Below are positions 16,433 through 23,803 of a DNA stretch of 28,716 bases, piece after piece; position 1 is the first letter of the stretch; every line of letters starts with the position of its first letter. The stretch comes from Deltaproteobacteria bacterium. GTDB lineage: Bacteria; Desulfobacterota; DSM-4660; Desulfatiglandales; HGW-15. The position numbers and the translations under genes were made by a program. The stretch lies in NCBI GenBank assembly GCA_020060215.1, contig JAGVAP010000073.1, forward strand, positions 1 through 28,716, given 5' to 3'. Under the pieces are notes generated by a model. The model was not told where the DNA came from and did not search any database. It saw only the letters and a program-made list of their open reading frames with translations.

Positions 16433-16520
16433 AGGTTTCAGGTTTCAGTGTTCAGGGGTCGGGAAATGGATGGACTACCCGGGCTGAGACCCGAAACCTG
16501 ACACCCGAAACCTGACACCT
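16433..16520 (-). repeat. Dispersed repeat module Y, inverted copy of 7454-7526
   Basis: Starts AGGTTTCAGGTTTCAGTGTT and ends CCTGACACCCGAAACCTGAC plus ACCT. Its reverse complement matches 7454-7526, with one additional CGAAACCTGACACC-like unit. Flanks 16410-16432 and 16521-16550, on the reverse strand, resemble the Z and X modules beside the 7.4-7.6 kb copy, so the same composite element is present here in opposite orientation. The rest of the 16301-16582 gap shows only ACATCGAACATCC-type low-complexity sequence. Confidence 0.8.
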
Positions 16521-16582
16521 CTCTTGAAATCAATCCGGCCTTGGCCGGGCGGCTGGGCGACCTCCGACCTCCGACCCCGATA

Positions 16583-16858
16583 TCACCCCTTCTTCTCTTC
16601 CCTGTAAGGCCTCGTGTAGATGATCCTGTACCGATCCTCCACTCCCTGAAAGCACACCCGGCACTCGCCTTGATCCCCTTCCTCGGTCCCCTCACAGCGA
16701 GTACACTCCGGTTCCTTGGGCAGGGGTTCGAGGAGGACCTCGAAACCGAGTTCTCTGTACATCTCCGCAGCCTCCGTGAGCCGCGGCTCGCCGGCGATGA
16801 ACTGCCTTGTCCATCCTTGTGCCTCCAAGGACCTTTGCCTGGACATGTCCTCACTCAC
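16583..16858 (-). CDS. Small zinc-ribbon-like protein of unknown function
   Basis: 91 residues. C52-x2-C55 and C66-x2-C69 (ECTRC and ECRVC) are spaced like a zinc knuckle or ribbon in the C-terminal half. The N-terminal half is a predicted alpha-beta segment (RLTEAAEMYRELGFEVLLEP). The tail YRIIYTRPYREEKKG is basic. No characterised homologue is recognised. GTG 16858 has GGGGGAG seven bases upstream and overlaps the preceding gene's TGA by eight bases, so the pair is probably translationally coupled. ATG 16846 in frame is an alternative start with poorer spacing. Confidence 0.72.
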   Translation of the reverse strand: MSEDMSRQRSLEAQGWTRQFIAGEPRLTEAAEMYRELGFEVLLEPLPKEPECTRCEGTEEGDQGECRVCFQGVEDRYRIIYTRPYREEKKG

Positions 16859-17879
16859 GGCACGGCTCCCCCAGGTGAAAAAGGATCCTGCCCGACAGGC
16901 CCCTCAGGAACTCCATCCTGCCGGGGATCCTGACCTCGGGGCTGAGGAGACATGCCCGAAAGGCGATGGTCTTCCCGGCCCATGGGGGATTCGATTCCAA
17001 CTCCCCGGCGGAATCTCCCGGATCTTCGGTTCGGACCGCAGGACTGGACTTCATTTCTCCGACGGCCTCTCTGAACCGACGCAGTCGTTCATCGGCATGG
17101 AGCTCGCTTCTCCGCGACTGGAACTCCTCGGCACCGACCTCGGAGAGGTCGGGCCAGCAGAAGCGCACAAGGGACGGCCTTTCCTCCCCCGGCAGGTGCT
17201 CCGCCCATACTCCCGAAACGTAATCGAACACGGGACCGCTGAGGGTCACAAGCACCGCATCCCTTTCGAGGATCCCGCCGAAAAGCCCCTGCCATGCCTC
17301 CAAGACAATCTCCATGAACTCCTCACCCATCTCCCGGCCGTCATCGAAATGGGAGAGATCATCCAGGAGCCCTTGCGGTTCCCCCTCTATGCCGGCATCG
17401 CGAAGAGGGTCCCCCTTTTCCTTCAGGACCTTCAACGCCTCCCCCGCCGATCGGATGCCCTCCTCCGCCTCCCGGGCCAGATGAAGCAGCAGGTGGTGCC
17501 GGGTGACGGCATCATCCGCACGTGGTCCGCCCCTTCCGGGCCGGCGAATCGTTCGCCGGATCTCCCATGTGGCATCCTCATCCTTCTGAAAAAAACGGAC
17601 GGCCGCCAGCGCAGAGGCATAACCCTTGTCCGGATGCAGTCTCATCCACTCCTTGTATTCGGAAAGGAGGGACCGGAATCCCTCGATCGGCCTCAGGTGC
17701 TCCGGCGGCCGGAGTACTTTCAGGCCCCACTCCCGAGGGAGAGGACCAGGATCCTCCATGTGCCACGGCCGGAAGATGGTCATGGTGTCGAAGAAGGAGA
17801 GAATCCTCTTCGCCTCCCCCCAAGGGAAATGGGTGTGAGGAAAGAGAGAGGCGTTCCATTCGCGGCTCGCTGTCTTCAT
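16851..17879 (-). CDS. Protein of unknown function
   Basis: 342 residues, soluble, with no signal peptide. I do not recognise the family. The N-terminus has an aromatic- and His-rich stretch, SLFPHTHFPWGEAKRILSFF, then TIFRPWHMEDPGPLP. The middle is helical and charged, with HHLLLHLAREAEEGIRSAGE followed by a region beginning LKVLKEKGDPLRD. Later segments (LVTLSGPVFDYVSG, FCWPDLSEVG) look globular. A His-rich helical region could bind metal, but no known motif is complete. ATG 17879 follows GAAGGG at a good distance. It leads the small zinc-ribbon gene, which overlaps it. The divergent neighbour is the OsmC gene. Confidence 0.75.
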   Translation of the reverse strand: MKTASREWNASLFPHTHFPWGEAKRILSFFDTMTIFRPWHMEDPGPLPREWGLKVLRPPEHLRPIEGFRSLLSEYKEWMRLHPDKGYASALAAVRFFQKDEDATWEIRRTIRRPGRGGPRADDAVTRHHLLLHLAREAEEGIRSAGEALKVLKEKGDPLRDAGIEGEPQGLLDDLSHFDDGREMGEEFMEIVLEAWQGLFGGILERDAVLVTLSGPVFDYVSGVWAEHLPGEERPSLVRFCWPDLSEVGAEEFQSRRSELHADERLRRFREAVGEMKSSPAVRTEDPGDSAGELESNPPWAGKTIAFRACLLSPEVRIPGRMEFLRGLSGRILFHLGEPCRE

Positions 17880-17919
17880 TTCGACCCTTCATCCATGGAA
17901 ATGCACTTCATGCCCCAAG

Positions 17920-17948
17920 AGGGTAAGGAAAAACCACCTTCAAGTCAA
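17920..17948 (-). promoter_or_regulatory. Possible promoter for the unknown gene pair
   Basis: On the minus strand TTGACT (17948-17943) is followed by a 17-base spacer and TACCCT (17925-17920). The -35 is good and the -10 is weak. The position suits a short leader to ATG 17879. Confidence 0.3.
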
Positions 17949-18152
17949 TTTCAACCACACCGTCGGTCGGGAGCGGCAGGGCAGAGATCCCCGGCTCCCC
18001 GAGAATGGAGAAGAAACGATCCGCTGAATACCACGAATCCCCCATTGGTGCTTTCCTCTGATCTCCTTAGTTTATCCATGGAAAGTCGGGCGAGAGGAAT
18101 CAGGCTGACTGACAACGTGCGCTCGACCAAGCGACAACTCAGGAGGGTGGGC

Positions 18153-18725
18153 ATGGAAGCAAAGACGGAAAAAGGGACCGGGACGGTGAACGGGGTCAAC
18201 ACGGAGCAGTTGTTCGGCACGATTGACCTCATCAAGGACAAACCGGAGGTGGCCAAATTCAGGTTCCGGGCAAAAAACCGCTGGGTGGGAGGCACCCACA
18301 ACCGGGCGACCGTGAAAGGATTCTACGGGGCGCTCCAGGAGGACGATTCCAGGGAGCCGACCGATTTCGATATGGATGAGCCGCCCGTTCTGCTCGGGAA
18401 GAGTGAAGGGACCAATCCGGTGGAGGTCCTCCTGGTCGCGCTCTCCGGATGCCTGACCACGGCCATGATCGCCCATGCAGCGGCCAAGGGGATCGAGATC
18501 AAGAACGTTCGGTCCAGATACGAGGGCGATATCGACCTGCGCGGATTTCTCGGCCTCTCCGAAGATGTGCCGGTCGGGTACCAGGCGATCCGCGTCTACT
18601 TCACGATCGACGCCGACATATCGGATGAGCAGAAGAAGGATCTCATCCGCATGGCCCAGAAGTATTCGCCGGTCTACAACACGATCGCCAGGCCGGTTCC
18701 CGTCTCGGTCGAACTCGATCAATGA
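18153..18725 (+). CDS. OsmC-family protein lacking the second redox cysteine
   Basis: 190 residues. The OsmC/Ohr fold is indicated by WVGGTHNRATVKGF, the segment LGKSEGTNPVEVLLVALSGC (the first conserved Cys is C100), GIEIKNVRSRYEGDIDLRG and the C-terminal YSPVYNTIARPVPVSVEL. In peroxide-reducing members the last segment carries a second cysteine (CPV-NTL-like). Here it is Ser (S172), so thiol-disulfide peroxidase chemistry of the classical type looks unlikely. The N-terminal 40 residues are an extension before the domain. ATG 18153 is six bases after AGGAGG. It is followed 22 bases later by the diiron gene, suggesting one transcript. Confidence 0.88.
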   Translation: MEAKTEKGTGTVNGVNTEQLFGTIDLIKDKPEVAKFRFRAKNRWVGGTHNRATVKGFYGALQEDDSREPTDFDMDEPPVLLGKSEGTNPVEVLLVALSGCLTTAMIAHAAAKGIEIKNVRSRYEGDIDLRGFLGLSEDVPVGYQAIRVYFTIDADISDEQKKDLIRMAQKYSPVYNTIARPVPVSVELDQ

Positions 18726-18747
18726 CTCGATGGGAGCGGAGGGATCC

Positions 18748-19677
18748 ATGCAGGTGACGCAAGAGCTCGATCAGGTTTATGCCAGGTGTATAGCAGGATC
18801 AAAAAGGATCCGATGGACGATCGAGGAGGATGTCTTTCGCGGCCGCGAATTCGACTTCTCCAAGAAGTTCCTGCCCGACGGCATTTCGAAGATCCACGAG
18901 CTGGGTTTTCTCGATGAGCGGGAGAAGATCCTCCTGAGCCAGATCCAGGGAAGGACTTACGCAAGCATGTTCGGTTTCGTCGAGCGATTCATCACCGCCA
19001 AGATCCTCGACATCAGCAGAGATCACTGGCTCGGGAGCCAGACGGCCCTGGAGGCCCTTATCCGGTTCTGCGACGAAGAGCTCAAACACCAGGAGATGTT
19101 TCGCAGGATCGAGAAGATGATGGCCGGCGGCATGCCGGAAGGGTACTCCTTCCCCTGGGACCCGAACAAGGTAGCCGGGGCCGTTCTCGAAAAGTCGACC
19201 TGGGCGGTGATGGGCCTGATCTATGAGATCGAGCTCTTCACCCAGGAGCACTACCAACAGAGCATCGAGCCCGATGAGCACCTCTCCGAGCTGTACAAGG
19301 ATGTCTTCCTCTTCCACTGGAAAGAGGAGGCCCACCATGCCGTCCTGGACGGTATCGAGTGGCCCAGACAGGACGAGAAGTTGACGGCGGAACTGCGCGA
19401 TCGGGCGGTCAACGAGCTGATCGAACTGGTCGGCAATGTCGATGGAATCCTCCAGGCTCAGAGCGTTGCGGACGCCCGATATTTTCGGAAGCTGTCCCCC
19501 AGGCCCCTGGGCGGAGAAGAAACGGAACTCGTCAGGGAACTCCTTTTGCGGGCTTATCGATGGCAGTATATCTTCTCCGGGGTCGAGCATCCGCGCTTCC
19601 AGACCCTTCTGGAGAGGCTCACCACTCCGGAACAGGCGGCACGCATCCGGCAAGCGCTCGCGCCCCTGTCGGGATAA
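18748..19677 (+). CDS. Ferritin-like diiron protein (AurF-like candidate)
   Basis: 309 residues, mostly helical. A full set of candidate diiron ligands is visible: E79 in FVERF, E111-x2-H114 in DEELKHQEMF, E160/E162 with H168 in YEIELFTQEHY, and E193/E194 with H196/H197 in WKEEAHHAVL. This arrangement is that of ferritin-like oxygenases and oxidases, and the spacing recalls AurF-type N-oxygenases. The actual reaction, whether oxygen or peroxide scavenging or an oxidation, cannot be assigned. ATG 18748 lies five bases after GGAGG; ATG 18730 in frame is less likely. It shares a probable operon with the OsmC gene, which points to an oxygen- or sulfur-stress role (inference). Confidence 0.82.
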   Translation: MQVTQELDQVYARCIAGSKRIRWTIEEDVFRGREFDFSKKFLPDGISKIHELGFLDEREKILLSQIQGRTYASMFGFVERFITAKILDISRDHWLGSQTALEALIRFCDEELKHQEMFRRIEKMMAGGMPEGYSFPWDPNKVAGAVLEKSTWAVMGLIYEIELFTQEHYQQSIEPDEHLSELYKDVFLFHWKEEAHHAVLDGIEWPRQDEKLTAELRDRAVNELIELVGNVDGILQAQSVADARYFRKLSPRPLGGEETELVRELLLRAYRWQYIFSGVEHPRFQTLLERLTTPEQAARIRQALAPLSG

Positions 19678-19887
19678 CCCCGTGACCGCAACCATCTTCA
19701 CTCAACGAAGGATCCTGAAACCGAGGCTGTGGTCAGCGCCGGCCTGTGCCGATGCTGGTTTCCGGATGCCCGAATTTGGGAATTCAATGCGATTCCGATA
19801 TCGAGCATCGAGCATCAGCCCGATCAGGCAACCGTCTCAAGCGTCGCCGCAATGCCGCAGGAGAAGAAGCAACGCCGGGGTAACCTG

Positions 19888-21165
19888 TCACCAGATCCGC
19901 ATCGACTCCAGGAACATCGACTTCAGGTCCTCGGCCGAGAAAGGCCGCGGACACAGCTTTGTAACACGGTGCTGGGGGAGTGTCCCCTCCACCAGCCTGT
20001 CCACATCCGCCTCCGTGTAGCCCACCGCGGACAGGCCGTTGGGGATGCCGGTCTTCCGCATCAGGTCGACCACCGCGCGGGCGAGGACTTCTCCCGCCTC
20101 CTCCGGCCCGACACCTTCGATGTCCGCGCCCATCAGCCGTGCCGCCGTGAGGTGTCGCTCCGGCCGGGCCGGACCGGTGAAACGGAACGCTGCCGGCGCA
20201 TTCAACACCACGGCCATGCCGTGGGGGATCAGAGGACGGCTGGCGGGATATCCCTCGGGGACATAGTCGCGCACCATCCCTGAGACCGGGTAGGACATGC
20301 CGTGAGGCAGGTGGAGCCCCGCATTGCCGAAACCGATCCCCGCAAAGGTGGCGGCGATGATCATCTCGCTGCGCGCCTGATCATCCGAGCCGTCCAGCAC
20401 GACCCGCACGATGTTGCGGCTCACCATCTCGATGGCCTTCATCGCCCAGACGTCGCTGATGGGGTTTGACCCCTGGTAGGCCGGCCTGAGCGAACAGTGC
20501 TCGGGGGCCTCGCGCTGATCGAAAGGGAGGTTCGTGAACGACTCGAGGGCATGGACCAGGACATCGAAGCCGGTGCATGCTGCGGCCATCCTCGGAAGGG
20601 TCCTCGTGTTGCCCGGGTCCACGATGCCCAGGGAGGGGCGGATGTGACGATGGGCGATCCCGGTCTTCGCCTCCATCTCCTCATAGTCGAAGATCACGAC
20701 CCCGGTGGTCTCGCTCCCGGTCCCTGCGGTGGTCGGAACGCAGATCATCGGCTTCAGCGGGCCGGGGACAGGCTTTGCCTTTCCGATCGGCGCGTTCACG
20801 TAATCGAGGAGATCGGCCGGGAAGGTGGAGTAGAGGTTTGCCGCCTTGGCGGTGTCCATGCTGGAGCCTCCTCCGACCGCGACGAACCCGTCGAACCTAC
20901 CCTGCTCAGCGAAGCGGACCGCCTCTCTCAGGGATCCGTCCGTCGGTTCGACCCGCACGTCCTTGAACAACACCCCCTCGATTCCCTCTCTCTTCAGGGC
21001 TTCCATCGCCACTGCGACAGGCTCCTGTTGGGCCACCTGTTCGTCCGTCACGACCATCACCCTCCTGGAGCCCATCTCCTTCATGTCGTGCCCCAGCTCA
21101 CGGGTGGCGCCGAACCCATACTTGATGTTGGCCGAAGTCATGGTCAGGACCGTTTCCTTTTTCAT
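19888..21165 (-). CDS. Hydroxyacid-oxoacid transhydrogenase (iron-type alcohol dehydrogenase, ADHFE1-like)
   Basis: 425 residues. The sequence follows the ADHFE1/HOT subfamily closely: MTSANIKYGFGATRELGHDM, VRVEPTDGSLREAV, VAVGGGSSMDTAKAANLYST, PTTAGTGSETTGVVIFDYE, RPAYQGSNPISDVWA and LPQHRVTKLCPRPFS. Metal ligands of the iron-ADH family are present: Asp and His in GFDVLVHALES, His in LPHGMSYP and His in IPHGMAV. The known reaction couples oxidation of 4-hydroxybutyrate or 3-hydroxybutyrate to reduction of 2-oxoglutarate to D-2-hydroxyglutarate, with bound NAD recycled. A plain NAD-dependent 4-hydroxybutyrate dehydrogenase role is the alternative. ATG 21165 follows GGGGGAG. It is convergent with the diiron gene and divergent from the sensor gene. 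Confidence 0.9.
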   Translation of the reverse strand: MKKETVLTMTSANIKYGFGATRELGHDMKEMGSRRVMVVTDEQVAQQEPVAVAMEALKREGIEGVLFKDVRVEPTDGSLREAVRFAEQGRFDGFVAVGGGSSMDTAKAANLYSTFPADLLDYVNAPIGKAKPVPGPLKPMICVPTTAGTGSETTGVVIFDYEEMEAKTGIAHRHIRPSLGIVDPGNTRTLPRMAAACTGFDVLVHALESFTNLPFDQREAPEHCSLRPAYQGSNPISDVWAMKAIEMVSRNIVRVVLDGSDDQARSEMIIAATFAGIGFGNAGLHLPHGMSYPVSGMVRDYVPEGYPASRPLIPHGMAVVLNAPAAFRFTGPARPERHLTAARLMGADIEGVGPEEAGEVLARAVVDLMRKTGIPNGLSAVGYTEADVDRLVEGTLPQHRVTKLCPRPFSAEDLKSMFLESMRIW

Positions 21166-21309
21166 AGATCTCTCCCCCGTTCAGGTTCTGTGATTGGACA
21201 CCACTGCCCTTCTCAATCTCACTGCCAATGAGTTTGAAACCTCATCTTCGTGGCTTCGATACTATGCTTTGGCGCAGGGACATGCAAGACCCACCGGCTT
21301 TTCGTGATG

Positions 21310-21338
21310 TTGACACGGAGCCCAAGAAGGGATATGAC
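21310..21338 (+). promoter_or_regulatory. Sigma-70-type promoter for the sensor-TrkH operon
   Basis: TTGACA at 21310-21315, a 17-base spacer, and TATGAC (4 of 6) at 21333-21338. The predicted leader is about 100 bases to ATG 21444. Confidence 0.5.
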
Positions 21339-21443
21339 CCGTTTCACCGGTCGATTCGTCGGCGCAAGGACGACTCCTCTCTACGACGTCAGCCATCCGT
21401 TCCAACGTGATCCGAGCGCCGGTCCAACAGAAAGGAGTTCCTT

Positions 21444-22208
21444 ATGGGACTTCGTGCCAAGATTCTTTCCGGGTTCCTGATCCTCTCCGCGATGCTCGTC
21501 GTCGCAGGGGCATGGTCCATCCGGGAGGTCGCATCGATGGGGGGATCGGTGCAGAGGCTCCTGGACGACAACTACAAGAGCATCAACGCGGCCAAGTCCA
21601 TGAACGAGGCGCTGGAGAGGGAGGACAGCGGCATTCTGCTCCTTCTCCTGGGCAGGTCCGAGCAAGGGGCCTCCATCATCCAATCGGCAGACCGTGTCTT
21701 TCAGGATGCCTTCGAGACTGCCAGAAACAACATCACGGTGGAGGGCGAGCGGGCCCTGATCGAGGAAATCGGTTCCGGGTACCGGGCCTACAAGGAGCTC
21801 TGGTCAGTGCCCCTATCGGGAACCGGACTCGAAGGGGACCTGGCCTGGTATTCCAGGAAGGTTCACTACGCCTTTCTCAATGCAAAGGGTTCGGTGGACA
21901 GGCTGATGGCCATGAACGACCGGGCCATGTATCAAATCGCCTCGGAACTCAAGGGCCGCTCCCATCGGGCCGTCATGCCCGGCGTGATAGCGATCCTTGC
22001 CGCCCTCATCTTCAGCTTTGTCTTCAATTTCTTTGTGCACCTGTACGTGGTCAATCCCATTATCGGGATCACTCAATCGATCCGCAGGTTCATCGACACT
22101 CGAGAGCCGTTCCATTACAAGGTGGAGACGCGCGACGAGATCGGTCGGTTGGCCTCGTCACTCGAAGACCTGCTCGCACAGGTTCGTGCCGGGAGAGACC
22201 CCGGATGA
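21444..22208 (+). CDS. Membrane 4-helix-bundle sensor with HAMP and no output domain
   Basis: 254 residues. Transmembrane segment 1 is at 7-27. A helical periplasmic region (28-175) resembles the four-helix-bundle sensor of KinB/MCP-type receptors, with NYKSINAAKSMNEALEREDS and LLLLLGRSEQGASII. Transmembrane segment 2 (177-200) leads to a HAMP domain (about 198-248) with NPIIGITQSIRRFID and the DExG signature ETRDEIGRLASSLEDLL. The protein stops right after HAMP: there is no kinase, methyl-accepting or cyclase domain. ATG 21444 follows AAAGGAGTTCCTT. Its TGA overlaps the TrkH start (ATGA), so the two are translationally coupled. That suggests it acts on the transporter or works as an accessory membrane subunit (inference). 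It may instead derive from a kinase that lost its transmitter. Confidence 0.85.
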   Translation: MGLRAKILSGFLILSAMLVVAGAWSIREVASMGGSVQRLLDDNYKSINAAKSMNEALEREDSGILLLLLGRSEQGASIIQSADRVFQDAFETARNNITVEGERALIEEIGSGYRAYKELWSVPLSGTGLEGDLAWYSRKVHYAFLNAKGSVDRLMAMNDRAMYQIASELKGRSHRAVMPGVIAILAALIFSFVFNFFVHLYVVNPIIGITQSIRRFIDTREPFHYKVETRDEIGRLASSLEDLLAQVRAGRDPG

Positions 22209-23644
22209 GGCCCCAGGTCATCTTCCGCTACACGGGCTTCGTCTTGCTGATCGATGGTTGCTTTCTGCTGATCTCGTCCCTGATTTCGGCCGTGGATCGT
22301 GACCCCGCTCTCTTTCCGCTTCTCTACAGCGGTCTGGTGGTCGGGCTCTTCGGCATCTTCCCCTACATCTTCGTTCCTTCCCCTTCTGAAATTTCCAAGA
22401 AGGAAGGGTTTCTGGTCGTGCTGACGAGCTGGTTGCTCTCCTGCGCGGCGGGCATGATGCCTTACATCCTCTGGGGCGGAGAATTCACCCTGACCAACGC
22501 GTGGTTCGAAAGCGTATCAGGCTTCACCACGACAGGGTCCTCCATTCTCACGGATGTTGAAGCGCTCCCCCGCGGGCTCCTCTTCTGGCGCGCGTCCACA
22601 CACTGGATCGGCGGCACGGGGATTATCATCTTCGTCCTTTCGGTTCTCCCCATCATCGGGAGGATCGGAATGATCCTCTACCGAACCGAGATGTCCCCGC
22701 TCGCCACCGACAACTTCATCTACCGGACCCGCAAGACCCTGCAGATCGTCATGGGGGTCTACGTGGGCCTCACTCTCCTGGAGATCATCGCCCTGCTGCT
22801 CTGCGGACTCTCCCCCTTCGATGCCGTCACGCACGCCTTTGCGACCGTTGCCACCGGCGGCTTCTCCACCAGGAATGCCAGCATCGCTCACTTCAAGAGC
22901 GTCCCTGTAGAGGTGGTGGTCATGATCTTCATGCTCCTGTCGGGCCTCCATTTTGGACTGGTCTTCGCCGCTGTCACCGGTAAGAGCCTCGAAATCCTGA
23001 AATCCGCCATCCCGCGCTACTACGTTGCAGCCATGGCCGTGGGGATCGGTCTGACCGCGATCAGTATCCACAAACACCCTTTCGAGAGCTGGGCCGAATC
23101 CCTGCGGCACGCCTCGTTCCAGGTCATCACGCTCGGCACCACCACGGGTTTTGCCACGGCGGATTCCACCCTTTGGCCCGGCTTTGCCCAGCTCATCCTC
23201 CTCTTCTTTATCCTGCAGGGGGCGTGTGCGGGGTCCACAACGGGGGCCATCAAGGCCGACAGGGTGGTGATCTTCGGGAAGGCGATCATTCGAAGGATCA
23301 AGATGATCCAGCATCCCAGTGCAGTCGTTGCCCTCAAAGTGGATAAGTCTCCGGTGGGGGAAGATACCCTGGAATTCACGCTGCTCTACATCTCCGCTTA
23401 CCTGGGAATCATTTTTGTCTCAACCCTTCTTCTGACCCTCATGGATGTGGATGTCCTGAGCGCCTTTTCGGGGTCGGCCGCGACCATGGGCGGGGTAGGT
23501 CCCGGTTTCGGTTTCGTCGGCTCCACAGGCAATTTCAATCACATCCCCGATGCAGGGAAATGGGTGCTGACCATGAACATGCTCCTCGGCCGGCTGGAGA
23601 TCTTCAGCATCATCATCTTTCTCATGCCGAGGTCCTGGAGATAG
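22205..23644 (+). CDS. TrkH/KtrB-type potassium uptake channel subunit
   Basis: 479 residues, a polytopic membrane protein with the four pore-loop repeats of the SKT superfamily. The filter glycines appear in SGFTTTGSS, FATVATGGFSTRN, LGTTTGFATAD and AATMGGVGPGFG. FRASTHWIGGTG-type sequence (here WRASTHWIGGTGIIIF) and CAGSTTGAIKADRV are further TrkH hallmarks. It should admit K+ across the inner membrane and normally needs a TrkA/KtrA nucleotide-gated ring. No trkA is found within the window. ATG 22205 overlaps the sensor gene's stop by four bases. Whether it is TrkH, TrkG or KtrB in function cannot be decided here. Confidence 0.93.
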   Translation: MRPQVIFRYTGFVLLIDGCFLLISSLISAVDRDPALFPLLYSGLVVGLFGIFPYIFVPSPSEISKKEGFLVVLTSWLLSCAAGMMPYILWGGEFTLTNAWFESVSGFTTTGSSILTDVEALPRGLLFWRASTHWIGGTGIIIFVLSVLPIIGRIGMILYRTEMSPLATDNFIYRTRKTLQIVMGVYVGLTLLEIIALLLCGLSPFDAVTHAFATVATGGFSTRNASIAHFKSVPVEVVVMIFMLLSGLHFGLVFAAVTGKSLEILKSAIPRYYVAAMAVGIGLTAISIHKHPFESWAESLRHASFQVITLGTTTGFATADSTLWPGFAQLILLFFILQGACAGSTTGAIKADRVVIFGKAIIRRIKMIQHPSAVVALKVDKSPVGEDTLEFTLLYISAYLGIIFVSTLLLTLMDVDVLSAFSGSAATMGGVGPGFGFVGSTGNFNHIPDAGKWVLTMNMLLGRLEIFSIIIFLMPRSWR

Positions 23645-23720
23645 GCCCCGCTCCCGGGCGGCTCCTTCGACCCTGGTGCACGCGATGGATACAGTCATGC
23701 CGTACTTCAAGATACAAGGT

Positions 23721-23759
23721 CCAACCCATACCTTTTCTACGCTTTTCCATATAGGTTGG
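23721..23759. repeat. Inverted repeat upstream of the response regulator
   Basis: CCAACCCATA (23721-23730) and TATAGGTTGG (23750-23759) are complementary at 9 of 10 positions around a 19-base spacer, 44 bases before the ATG. It could be an operator or an mRNA hairpin. No convincing promoter is seen here. Confidence 0.35.
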
Positions 23760-23803
23760 CGAATGCGTTTCCGGTACACCTATCTCAAAAAAGAGGAGTT
23801 CCT

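Noticed and set aside
16716..18152. Long plus-strand open frame running into the OsmC gene
   Set aside because: It is antisense to the unknown gene pair and changes character only at ATG 18153, where AGGAGG and the OsmC sequence begin.
19678..19887. Possible small gene or terminator between the diiron gene and the transhydrogenase
   Set aside because: No ORF with a plausible start and no stem with a T-tract was found. It is plain convergent spacer.
21407..22204. Upstream extension of the TrkH frame across the sensor gene
   Set aside because: The translation before 22205 is not membrane-like. The sensor gene in the other frame has clear transmembrane and HAMP features, and ATGA coupling marks the TrkH start.
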